From Cryphonectria parasitica EP155 (Eukaryota > Ascomycota > Sordariomycetes > Diaporthales > Cryphonectriaceae), in contig NW_024468910.1 in assembly GCF_011745365.1 (NCBI RefSeq), positions 1,330,068 through 1,394,067 of the forward strand: a DNA stretch of 64,000 bases, read 5' to 3'. Numbering within the stretch: the first letter of the stretch is position 1; each line of letters opens with the position of its first letter. This document shows positions 25,143 through 35,772 of this stretch, in pieces. The translations under genes were made by a program, and so were the position numbers. The notes beneath the pieces were generated by a model. The model made no database searches, was not told the DNA's origin, and saw nothing but the letters and a program-made list of their open reading frames with translations.

Positions 25143-25580
25143 TGTAATGAGCACTGCAGCAATCCGAAGATTCCTAAGTACACGAAGAGTTTTATGCTAA
25201 CAAGAGCGGTGCCAAGTACAGGCCTTGAATACGGAACACAACTGAGTAACTGTGCAAGTGTTCACTGCCTTTGGGGCTATCAGAGTAAGAGAGTAATCTG
25301 ATACTTAGATTGACAACTGAAGAGCTATGTACTGTATCTATCTAATGGTAATGAACATGTTCTTATATATCCGGCTCTTCAGTATGGCTTACCTTGGCTC
25401 ACTACTGATTCAGGTGATCCAGGTTCACTGGATCATCTAATGATCCAGTGATCCATCCCTGTCGTAACCCTAACCCTGAGTTGTGTAATCAATGTTTTAG
25501 TCAGAACGTTGGGTTCTTGACACCTGGTCCTTGTTACTCGTGACCTGTTCCGTGACCTGCATGTTGGATGGGTCATAACA
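25143..25580 (-). repeat. Solo family-1 LTR with target duplication ATAAT
   Basis: A 438-bp LTR inside E5 gag, bounded by ATAAT (25138-25142 and 25581-25585). It has near-normal base composition in a very AT-rich host. Its U3 palindrome is ACTGGATCA-TCTAA-TGATCCAGT (25427-25449), different from the host's cassette, so it came from another subtype and lost its body by LTR-LTR recombination. Confidence 0.93.
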
Positions 25581-25585
25581 ATAAT

Positions 25586-25940
25586 GCAAAAAGTATGCTC
25601 TGCAGTAGATAAGAAATTCATATAGTATCTTTTAATTGCTATTATATATAGCAAGCTTATTCATTTTGTATACTTTCTCAGTATTACTAATAATTATAAA
25701 GATAAACTATATCTGCTAAGCTTATTAAGCTAGCTAAGCTTGCTAATTAGTAATAGTAGCACTCTAAGTTTGCTATTAGTTGCACAGATCCTAAATATGC
25801 TGAATAAGCTAGTATATCTGATTAATTAGTTCTTTCTAAGTAGAAGCATATAAGAATAAAGAGAATTTCTGAAAAGCTATTGTATTTCATATTGCTTAAG
25901 AGAATAATACTGAACTATTCTTGAACAAAAATTATTAAAA
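25586..25940 (-). pseudogene. E5 gag, N-terminal remainder
   Basis: Continuation of E5 gag to its 5' LTR, rejoining the sequence before 25138 when the solo LTR is removed. Fully RIP-degraded. Confidence 0.8.
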
Positions 25941-26428
25941 TATAATAAGTATTGCAGTAATTCGAAGATTCCAAAGTATATAAAGAATTTATACTAACAA
26001 GAGCAGTACTAAGTATAAGCTTTGAATATAGAAATACAATGAATAATTGTACAAATATTCACTGCTTTTGAAGCTATTAGAGTAAGAGAGTAATCTAATA
26101 CTTAGATTAATAACTGAAGAGCTATATACTGAATCTATCTAATGGTAATGAATGTATAGTTATATATCCTGCTCTTCAGTATGAATCGCTGGAATCGCTG
26201 GCGAGCTTAGCGATCCAAGGTATAAGGCTCGCTGGGATCGTTAGCGAGCTTAGCGATCCAAGGTATGAGGCTCGCTGGGATTGCTGGCGAGCCTAGCGAT
26301 CCTCCCTTCTTAACAACCCTAACTCTGGGTTATGTAATTCTGCCTGGTGTCCGGCGTTGGATCGTAACACCTGGTCCCTTTGTTGGCGGGGCCTATCCTG
26401 TAACCTGCATGTTGAATGAGTTATAACA
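25941..26428 (-). repeat. E5 5' LTR (488 bp, three cassette units)
   Basis: Partner of 10731-11218. Three tandem U3 units of about 43 bp are readable here (26183-26302). It ends before AATTG (26429-26433), the right target duplication. Confidence 0.9.
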
Positions 26429-27120
26429 AATTGGATTAATTTGTTATTTCTTATATAGTTTGCTTATAATAATATAGATATAAGTATAATAAAGAAATTG
26501 CTATTCTTTGCATTTTATAAATATAATTTAATAGCTTATTATAAAATACTGCTAGAAGTAGATATAAAAGCTGCAAATAAGAAAGTTAAGAAAATTAAGA
26601 AAGTTTAGAAAGAATTTCAATTAGAATTATAATTTATTCAGAAATAAATAATATAATATACAAATTCTAAAAGAATTGAAAAACTAATTCTATAGAAGAA
26701 AAATAAAGCTTATCTACTTTAGAAAAATATTAAAATAACTAAGCTTAATAATAAACTTAATTATAAGAAGTTAGAATTATTTAAAATCTTGCAATAAATT
26801 TCTTTAATTAATTATAAACTAATATTATTTTATAAAATAAAAATATATTTAGTTTTTTATATCTTATTATTAGAACTAGCAATATAGAAAATATTAATAA
26901 ATAATATAGCAGAAATAGAAAATAATAAATTAGAATATAAGATTGAAAAGATTTTCAAATATAAAAGTATAAATAATATATAAGAATATCTTATTAAATA
27001 AAAAGATTATTTAGCAAGTAAGAATTTATAGGAATTATAAGAAAATATTGAAAATATTTAAGAAAAAATAGCTAAGTATTAAAAGAAAAAAACTAGTATC
27101 TAAAATGATTACTTTACTTC
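26429..27120 (+). pseudogene. E4: integrase to chromodomain, right piece
   Basis: Continuation of E4 integrase after E5, running through the linker into a chromodomain (about 26930-27080), all massively C-to-T/G-to-A mutated. No reading frame remains. Confidence 0.8.
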
Positions 27121-27770
27121 GAACTGAAATCTAGAAGCTTCAGAAGCTTTACTCTTTAGAAAACTAAACTAGTTTATTATATTATTCTCTATATTCACAA
27201 AATTCCAATTAAATCTTTTAAGAAAGAAATCTGTACTAGCAATAGCAGATCTCTTAGCTATTACAAACTATATCTCAGCAGCAGCATAAGCTCGCTTAGC
27301 CTTAGCTTCTTCTGCTTTCAAGTATTTCAAATCTTAAAGATTTATTAACTTATAACAAATAGTTTACGCTATCTTTTCCCTTTATATTCTCTTTTAAGCT
27401 TGCATGCAGCTAATCTTTATATTAAGAATCCAGTACTTCTTCTCGAAATCTTTAATCTCATTTTCTAGTTTTTGATACTAAGAAGAGATATAAAGGAGAT
27501 TTAACGAATTTATTAATTCAAGAATATTACATTTGAAATGCTAATAATGTATATATTCAGCATAATAAGAAGAATTCTCAGAAAATATTTAATAAAACTT
27601 TAGATTTTATATATTACAGAAAGAATAAGAAATTATATTAACAGTCTTAGAAAGAATAATAGAATAAAGAAATTTCTTCTATTTTAATTTATTAGAATAA
27701 GAATTAAAAGATTTCAGTTTTTCAACTCTACTGAATATTTTAATTAGAAAAGCATAATAATGCAATAAGG
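27121..27770 (-). pseudogene. E4 aORF, RIP-erased
   Basis: Antisense ORF region of E4, recognisable by position between chromodomain and LTR and by the helical Glu/Lys part (about 27280-27350 in complement). No open frame is left. Confidence 0.6.
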
Positions 27771-27828
27771 AAATAATAGAAAACTTATAGAAGATTATTA
27801 GAAATAATAATTAATAAAAGAATGATAA

Positions 27829-28294
27829 TATTATAATTTATTCAGTATGCAGATTATAACAGAGAAGTAGCATATTATTCAGAAGCAAATTCTTCAATGC
27901 TAGAAATGCAATACTAGCTTATAAAAGAATATAAATTAGAATTATATAACTAGAATTAGAATTATAATAATTATATAATTAAAGAAATTAATAATTAATT
28001 CTATTAACTAATTAAAGAAATTAATAATCAACTCTATCAACTCATACTAAAAAGCTGAATATATAAGAATATATTCATTATTACTAGATAAACTATCAGA
28101 ATATAGCTCTTCAGTTATCAATCTAAGTATTTATTTATTATATACTTGAATAGCTCTAAAGGCGAATGATTAGTACTTATACGGATTACTCAGTTATATT
28201 TCTGTATTTAGTAAATTCTATTTTGATACTGCTCTTGTTAGCATAAACTCTTTGTATACTTTAGATCTTCGGATATTGCAGTGCGCTTATTACA
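27829..28294 (+). repeat. E4 3' LTR
   Basis: Mutated plus-orientation LTR: TATTATAATTTATTC at the left (from TGTTATAACCCATCC) and CAGTGCGCTTATTACA at the right. The conserved AGCTCTTCAGTT block near 28107 is still readable. It closes the left nest. Confidence 0.82.
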
Positions 28295-28597
28295 CCTTTT
28301 CAATTTTGTTCTTGTACTCAGCAAGAATTAGTCTTGATACAATCAGAGATCTACTAGCTATCTCTTCAAGCCTGTTTTCTGCTTATGTTATTGTGATTTC
28401 GCTTAGCTTTCGTATCAGGTGTTCTAATAATTTTCTTATACAAATCAATGATTTGAATTAGAACTAATTAGATAACTAATAAAGATATAACAAAATTTTC
28501 TATACGAAACCTATAATAATTTTTAATAGCTATAAAATGGATTTTTTTTTTTCAGTCTTATACATAGTAAAATACAAATTTTTTGAAATTTTGTTAG
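28295..28597. other. AT-rich unassigned spacer
   Basis: Non-coding sequence between the E4 LTR and the gene island. One short ORF (28252-28461) spans the LTR boundary and is not convincing. I see no feature. Confidence 0.4.
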
Positions 28598-28860
28598 TAT
28601 TATAACTCATCCAACATACAAGTCAAGAAACAGGCCAAAGGCTACGGAACGGATAAAGAAACCAGGCGGCTAGATCCAACACTAGGCGGTGGCCTCAAAG
28701 ACGGTGAGGGCACGCGCTCTAGCGTTTAATTGTTGCGTGCGAGATATGTTTTTGTCCAATGACGTTGGCGGCTTCGAACGATCCGCCCCTGTAGCCCCTA
28801 ACCCTGGGCTACGTAATCCTTGTCTACATCGGGTCCCTTCATGGAGTGAGCTGAGTCAGC
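28598..28860. repeat. Scrambled family-1 LTR fragments at the island edge
   Basis: 28598-28680 begins like a plus LTR (TATTATAACTCATCCAACAT, then AACAGGCC...ACCAGGCGG). 28790-28860 resembles the minus LTR core (CCCTAACCCTGGGCTACGTAATCC). The two face each other, suggesting two truncated LTRs or an inverted rearrangement. Confidence 0.45.
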
Positions 28861-29419
28861 AGGGAGGATGCAGCAATTTTATATCCCCTCATTTCCCCAA
28901 CTACCAGCCAGCCCCTTGCTTTTACACCACCACCGCAACCACCACATTACAACATCTCTACCACACAACGAAGAACCTTCTCCTACCTTGCGTTCGGGCT
29001 GGTGCAAGCCGGTGCTCACAACCACATCATTCTACAGGCTTCTACTCGAGCGCCCACGGCCGCCGAAAGACCCTGGATGTGTTCTCTCGCGTGAAACTGG
29101 ATCTTGCGGTGCTACACAGGGTAGGAAGAGACGATTTGTTGTGCGCCCTCTTGTTTCCATCCCTTCTGGCCTATCTTTTCCCCATCACGCCTACCATTCC
29201 CATCAATCCTGGATCGACGCGTCGACGCTCTCAATCGGAGTCAAGGCTGCTCCTCTCGATTTCAGAATACATCTAAGAGAAGAAAGCCTGGGCGGGTGGG
29301 ATCTTCTGGGCCCCTTTTCCTTGTCCCTCTTCTATCTCCATACGCATCTATGCTAATTTCTCGCAAGCGCTCTACATCGCAGTATTCTCTCTCTTCTGCT
29401 CCGCTCAGCCCGTATCAAT
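28861..29419 (+). other. Upstream region of the coiled-coil hypothetical gene
   Basis: Pyrimidine-rich sequence of normal composition, consistent with a fungal promoter and 5' leader. Overlapping ORFs in several frames look like composition effects. No TATA box was chosen. Confidence 0.3.
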
Positions 29420-30901
29420 ATGTCGCACCTCGGCAGCTCTACGGCATCACCATCGCCGTCACCACCAGCCCATGCTGGTTCCTCGACGCAGCCCAACTCG
29501 CCTCGTTCGCCTCGTTCTTCATATGCAAGACCAACCAGTCCTGACTCCGTTGTTCAACATAACGATCCTCTGTCTCCACCGCCGCCATCTCAGGATGATC
29601 TGGATGCCTGCTCCACCTCTTCAGGGGCAGCATCCTCGAAGAGCTCTGATCTTCACGATGCTGATCTCCACCCGACCTGGCCACGGCCGCAGGATTTGAA
29701 TATAACAGTTTCTGCAACGGCGAACTGGAAAGAATACAATCTAATCCAGCTCGAGCTCGATATGCACTGGCGTCCCAAGGTAAACTGTGCCTTCTTCAGG
29801 ATCCACGCGCCAATCCTGTTTCCGGAACCCCCCCCCCCCCCAAGACCGGGGCCAAGCGCCGTCATAATCCCGATGATGGCGACGGCGGAGCCCAGAGAAG
29901 GTCAAGGATCTTCATCTACATCCACCCTGAACGAATCCGTGCTCTCTCTATCGCCTCGCACGAGCGGATATCCGGGCAGGATGTCCTATCTTTTACGTGG
30001 GAGCTGTCTGAGCCCCCCGTCCTCGTAGCGCCGCAGCCGTCGATGGGCACCTATGTCCATTTCGTTCCCCGGCCAGACAGCCGATCACCACAACAGCGGA
30101 ATACTGCCTTTCGTTCTCTGGCAAGCCAGAAGCAGTTTACCCTTGTCGCTAATTTTCCGCTGAGAAAACTCAAACTCAGCATCGAGCAGCTAGAAATGCT
30201 CTGCAATGCAGCCACGCCAACACAGGTTCCACCAGAACCTAAGATAGGAGGACTCTGTAGTCTTGCCAAGTTCAACGATACAGCCAGCCTTTACTGGGGC
30301 CTTGGGGCCCACGTCATCGAGGGACAGAGTTTACTTACTACAGCCACGTCAGAAGATATCGAGAGACCACCCCCACCCGATTATTTCGATGTCCAAGGCC
30401 AGCCAGTTTCTAACGCTCATGCGCTGACATCCGGTACGTCTTCCATACGCAGTTTGTACTGTTGGGGTTATTGCTTGTCTATCTTCTCATTATTTGGTTT
30501 GGCCAGATGTTCCTGGTAAAAAACGCCTTCGCACCGACAGCAGCGGCTCCAGCGGTTCCTATACCCGAGGAACCCCAGACGAGGACGGCAAGCAGGACTC
30601 GACTGTCGATCCCACCATGCGCGCCCTCATCGCCCAGCTCGAGCAACGCCTTCAACAGCGATTCGATGCCTCTCTGGCCGTGCTTCGAGACGACTTTACC
30701 AAGCTGCGGGCTGAGGTCATGTCCCAGCTGGATGAGCTGCGGGGTGAGCTGACTAGCGGGCTAGATGCTGAGGAGGAAGCAAGAAACTTGGATATTGCTG
30801 AGACAGAGGAAAGTATCATGCGCCGAATCAGCGAGGCCCAGGTAGCTATCATCTTTGATGAGGCACCAAGAGCTACCCTGTCGTTCCCGGATAGATGGTA
30901 G
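29420..30901 (+). CDS. Hypothetical coiled-coil protein, two exons, poly-C frameshift
   Basis: Exon 1 is 29420-30433, the intron 30434-30506 (GTACGT...GGCCAG, 73 bp) and exon 2 30507-30901; about 469 aa if one base is allowed for. The start MSHLGSS is the first ATG of the frame. The N-terminal 90 residues are Ser/Pro-rich and disordered. A folded-looking middle follows (LDMHWRPKVNCAFFRIH; later IFIYIHPERIRAL and SFTWELSEPPV). The C-terminal part (LIAQLEQRLQQRFDASLAVL and on) is a coiled coil. Between the two halves the frame shifts inside a run of about 14 C (29828-29841): one C short of continuing in frame. This may be a sequencing error, a length polymorphism or a real lesion. I do not recognise the family. 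A further short intron near 30842-30893 is possible and would change the C-terminus. Confidence 0.6.
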
Positions 30902-31499
30902 ATATGAGGTGGAAACCTGGCTGATGAGAGCCTCTGGATCGGGGTCCGAATTTGCTGACCGCGTCGATAGAGCGGCAGACAAGTCCTTATTCAAGGGCTA
31001 TGATATGCAGGAGTCCGATTATACTCTGTCATTGTATCCTGTCTTGGACCTCCCTTGCCCCCTTGTTTTCTCTCTTTTTCCATTCTTCATGTCCGCAAGT
31101 ACTGTTTCGGAGAGTCAGATGAGTTAGATGCGCTCCTCGAATTCCCACGCACATTATCTTATTCGTTCGTCCCTACATCTATCGTCACTGCATATCGGCT
31201 GTATTAGCAGCACTCATAAGTAACAGCTCGTCCTCCACCCCAGTTATGCACCCCATATTGGTCGGTGTTATCTAATTACTAATGAACAGAAGAAATGTGA
31301 TCCCGGTCAGGAGGGAAGTAGATCTACGATATATTATATAGAGCGATTTGCAGCAGAGGGCGATGGGACAACGATCTATAGGCCCTCACTCTTCCGCATT
31401 TCTTAGTAGTAGAGCGATACATTGTAAGGCGAAGGGAGCCTGGGACGGCAAGCCATATTATGGCAGGATGCACATCACGGACCTGCCGCAGGGTAATTA
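30902..31499. other. Intergenic, no supported feature
   Basis: Mixed sequence with short ORFs in several frames; 30855-31127 could belong to an alternative last exon of the gene to its left. I see nothing firm. Confidence 0.3.
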
Positions 31500-32112
31500 T
31501 TGCAGAAGTATATTAGTTTTTACCCAGAGAAGCCAACGATGCCCTCTACCCACCGGCAGAAGCCAGTCCGGTCAAGAGCTGATAGCTCGCGGCGAGATTA
31601 CCAGTTCCCCAAGAGACCTAGAAATATCAACATAGGCTGGCCCGACGGTATGCGTATTATAACGGGCAAAGAACACCTCCTAGGTATCGGCTTTGGCGAG
31701 GATAAGGGGGTTAACAGGCAGATATGAGACAGCAGCAGCGGCTAGATGATTGCCTCGGGAAGACTGTTGTAGTTCAATGAAATATAAAACCCTCTTGAAT
31801 CATGCTGGTGCCCACAGGCCCAGGTGGAGACAGGCGTTAGCGGCATTACCACTTTCAGTTTTCGTCTCAATAAATACGCCTGCGGGGGCATATAGCAATG
31901 GCTTATAGGGCGTCTGGTTGAACATCTTGTATAACGAAATATCCCCTGCTGCTGGCCTTTGGGCGGCTTGCCGCATCTCGGCGTGCGTGGCGACGAACTG
32001 GGTGAGATGGCGCGGCAGCGGGTGCAAGGGTGAACTGGGCGTGGGCGTAAGTTGAACCACCCATTTCCGGACACCCCCTAGTTCCGGACACCCCAGTTAG
32101 CCAAACCGCCAT
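31500..32112. other. Possible gene relics on both strands
   Basis: A plus ORF (31500-31727, 75 codons, Arg-rich then GWPDGMRIITG) and a minus ORF (31800-32060, 86 codons, containing RHLTQFVATHAEMRQAAQ) look protein-like in composition but have no motif I know. Both lack clear promoters. They may be eroded coding sequence. Confidence 0.3.
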
Positions 32113-32340
32113 TTCTACCCCCCTTCTTCAGAGGCTGCATCAATTTGCTTTTAAATAATTTCGTATATTATAAATTTATTTTCTCAAATAAAAATTAAAC
32201 ATATTTATATTTTTAATATATAAAATGTAGATATAAGATTGTTTAATAAAATATTATTCGTAAAACCGCGAATACGGTGTTGGTGCCGCCGGATTTAGCT
32301 GGCGCATCCCGCCGTTTTAAGCGGCGTCAGCACCTAGGGG
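32065..32340. other. Direct repeat, AT-rich block and GC hairpin upstream of the captain gene
   Basis: TTCCGGACACCCC occurs twice in direct order (about 32065-32095). An AT-rich block follows (about 32145-32270), then an imperfect hairpin (about 32280-32336, GGTGCCGCC...GGCGTCAGCACC) containing an inner CGCCG-TTTTAAG-CGGCG stem. This lies about 400-600 bp before the captain start, where the left end of a Starship would be expected. Whether it is that end is unproven. Confidence 0.35.
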
Positions 32341-32751
32341 CACAGGGGCCCAACAAGTACCGTGTACCTGCACAGCGCCCGAAGGCTTGGGACCCCACCA
32401 CCCCACCGCAGTGGAAGTTGATCCGTTCCGACAGTTTCCAGGAGTCTTGGGATGCGTGGGGCTTGTCTTTGGGTCCTTTTCTTGACCCCTCGACTCACCA
32501 CCGAAAGGACAGTCAGACTTCGAGGAGCCATTTCCGGCCCCTCGAGCTTGCTTACAAAATGCCCTCGCGCGCCGCCTGTTTCGGGGTCCTCCCCTCTTCT
32601 CTGAAGAGCTCGTGGTCCCAATACGCACCCATCATCTCTCTCTTCCAGCAACCATTCCCATCCGCCCGTTCTCAAGCCTCGACCCTGTCACCCGACTCGA
32701 TCCTTTCTCTGGCCGCTTCTCAATCGCCAACCTAATCGATTGTCTTCCAGA

Positions 32752-35328
32752 ATGCCAGCAAATGCTACAGCTAAACGGAAGCGACCCGACTCGAATGGCG
32801 GTGCCCCAAATCATTATGCCGATTTCCTTCAGCAGGTAACGGCTCGAGAAGCGAAAGATCGCGCGAGCAACGGGCGGGCACTATGGTCTGTCGAGGAGCA
32901 TGCCGCGCACCGAAAACAACTGGAGAAAGTTGTTTTCATCAAACCGAAATATGCTGCTGAAACCGAGATTAATGTGAGCGGCTTCTTTGATAAATGGGTT
33001 CGGTTCGTGTCCTGTAGCTTCCCTCTGCCTCTTCTCTGCTAACTCCCGCGACAGGTATTGTACCGAGATGAAAGTTGGAGAATGGGAAGAGACGATGAAG
33101 AACATCACTCGCGCAACGATGCAAGATTTCTTCCTCTGGGTCTGCGAGAGGTACAGAATCAGGTCCTGGGGCACATCGCTGGTGTATATTCGCCAGTTTC
33201 AACAGCTTCATACGACTATAAATGGTCGCTATACGGACCGAAATGACATCAAGGAGTTATACAAGGTTTGAAAAGCCCCTCTCGTTCTCTTTTTTGGATG
33301 GCCTCTAGGTGTGCTTTACTGACATGCCAGCAGTACCACGACCGCGTATTGATTCCCACCTTCGAACTGCGAGCGCCCAACATCGATGGCAAGCTGGTAC
33401 TCAACGTAGACTCCCTAAAGGTTATCCTCATCTTCAATATAGCGTACGATACCAGTATCTTCCCCTCCGAGCGGCAGCGCGTCAATTTATCTGGATGCTA
33501 CATGATAATCTGCTATACTGGGGTCCGTCCTGCGGAGTTGGTCCACAACGAGAGAAAGCCACCAAAAAATGGATCGCTTGAGAAGCTTTTCGGTAGGAAA
33601 GGCGTCATGGTAGCCGACGACGACGATGAGGCGGACTGGGAAAAAATGGATGATATTTCCAAGAAGGTCTGCTTGTTGCTACAAAAAGAGACTAGTCTGC
33701 GAGGCCGGCCCAAAGCCCTTTGCTACGAAGATATCCTCATGATGATTGTCCGCCACCCTGTTACAGGGCGAGGTGTTCTAGCTATGTCGATCAAATTCAT
33801 CCATCACAAAGGATGCGACAATAAGCCAAAACCGTATGTCCCTTTTCGCGTAGCGAGGCTTATTATATGCTGATGGATTCTAGGACTATTTTCTTTTTTT
33901 TCCCCGCCAAAAAAGTACTCTTCTGCCCTCTCCTTCTCTTCCTCGGTCTTGCGCTGTCTGACCATGCCTTCGACGCGCCGTCTATTAAGGGCGCGGCTTC
34001 GGTGCTTAGTAGTGGGATTCCAGACGGCCTGCAGTGTATTCCGTTACGGTGGAAGGAAACCAAAAAGAAGATCCCATTCTTTCGCCGCGTCTCTAGTGAC
34101 GGTACCCTTTCCGAAGACGAAGCTATGCTATATGCTACGCTCAGGGACAACATGGGCCGGCAGAGCCTCGATTTGGGCTCTGAGAAGAAATGGACGCCAA
34201 GAGCTGGACGCAGAGGCGCCGCAAATGCTGCCAATGGTATGTCGTTGATTCGGCTCGGATGAGATCGCTTGTCGAGCTAACCACTGTTTCTTAGGGGATG
34301 CACCGGATGCCGTCCGCGATCAGATGATGCGACACGACCCCAGGTTTTTCACATTCCACTGCGCCTATTTGAACGAGAATGCGAAGTTTGACTTCCAGAA
34401 TTGCTTCCTGGAAGATGAAAAGGAGGACCAGTTGTTTCGTTTGTTGGCACACGTCAGCTTGACCCGAGATCCCCGCGCCACGAGAGACATGGTTCCCCCC
34501 GAGGTGTGGGCCAACTTGCAACCGGATCCAGAGATCACTGCACTTGAGGAGCGGCGAGCGGAGCTGAAGCAGGGCCAGTATCGATTCGACGGCCAGGAGA
34601 ATGAGACAGAGATCCGGAAGCTCACGGATACCATTCGATCGAAGAAACAACAGCGTGCGAAAAGGGTCGTGAAAGACTACCGCGAGTTCTATTTCTATCA
34701 TCGCCCAACCTGGGACTTCGAAAGGCAAGCAAGAGGGGAAGTGGTGGAGCAATATACAGAGCCGGCCATTGATCTTGTCATCCCCGAGCGTGCAAGGCTG
34801 GCCAAGCTCCTCCGCAGCCAACCTGAGAATTTAAGCAACGAGGAGAGAATCGAGCTAAGCATTGAGATGGTTGACTGCTATATAGCTCTATGCAGCAAGC
34901 GAGAAACCGTCAAGCGCAAACGCATTCTGCCACCAGCTGACGACGGATATCCCACGTCAAAGCGCATCAAAGCTGAGGTCGAGTTAAAGCCTATACGCAA
35001 TTCCTTTCCTCTCCTGATTCATCCCAACCAGTGTTCCGAATGCGCTGGTAATGAGCAGCTGATATATGAAGAACGGACATTCAAGTACTGTCGGCCTACG
35101 AAAAGAAATGATCACTTTGATGACCAATATCTGGAAGCAATGGAGCGGACCGAACAGCGTCGAGAGCTTATCGTATGCTACGAGTGCAAGGATGTGGAGC
35201 TCTATTCTGTAGATCACTTCCGGAATTATGTTCAGTTGGTTCACAGCTTTAAGCTTCGGATAGCAGATCAAGTTCAGAAGAGACGAGCTCAGAACCTCAA
35301 ACGCAAACAATCGAAACCATCTAGTTAG
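32752..35328 (+). CDS. DUF3435 'captain' tyrosine recombinase (Starship-type), intact
   Basis: Five exons: 32752-33002, 33055-33265, 33331-33833, 33884-34236, 34295-35328. Introns are 50-65 bp, GT-AG, and phases agree throughout; the product is 783 aa with no internal stop. Exons 2-5 carry the DUF3435 signature: FFLWVCERYRIRSWGTS, then YTGVRPAEL (Arg220), FIHHKGCDNKPKPT, RRGAANA (Arg431/432), MRHDP (His453), a likely nucleophile Tyr464 in HCAYLN, and HVSLTRDPRA. The C-terminal third has paired C-x2-C motifs typical of the family's zinc-binding tail. DUF3435 proteins are the recombinases that mobilise Starships and normally sit just inside the left end, reading inward. The 3'ss of intron 2 could be three bases later, dropping one Gln. 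It shows no RIP, unlike the dynamin relic downstream. Confidence 0.92.
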
Positions 35329-35769
35329 TCTCATGTATATATATACATTTATAATATATTTTTATTTTCTCCGTTGAAAATCTCTGCCGCTTGGCATTTG
35401 TGTTTGGTTTTTTGTGTTCTACTCTCTATTGACCGCTATCTACTTGCATAATACATTTTCATTCCAGGCATGCTTCTATCCTGCCCCCTGGTGCAGGGTG
35501 ACCTGGCGTGATGGTAGGCCTCCTGCAGCCACATCGCTTAGCTACCAATCAAAAGCTCAGAACCGAGTGCCAAAATATTCGTGTGAGACATCATTGCATA
35601 TTAGGCACCGCTGCACCATTAAGTAGTGCCTGGCCCCCCTTCCCTCCTCTTTCTCGAGCTGACTGCATTCCTCTACATATCATCAATCTGCCTTGAACTA
35701 CTTACAATAGTTCTTGCCACATTTTGATCCGAAGGCTTAAATGGCCTCTCCTCATCGAAGCATATCGAG
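35329..35769. other. Captain 3' flank and spacer
   Basis: AT-rich just after the captain stop (about 35335-35370), then pyrimidine-rich DNA of normal composition. Small ORFs here are not supported. Confidence 0.3.
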
Positions 35770-35772
35770 TTG

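Noticed and set aside
28689..29356. Two overlapping plus ORFs of 195 and 162 codons
   Set aside because: Ser/Pro/His-rich in different frames over a likely promoter and leader; no motif and no splice evidence.
32277..32735. Overlapping ORFs on both strands upstream of the captain
   Set aside because: Several frames open at once in GC-rich DNA; the conserved protein starts only at 32752.
34291..34821. Minus ORF of 176 codons
   Set aside because: Fully antisense to the last captain exon, which has strong family motifs.
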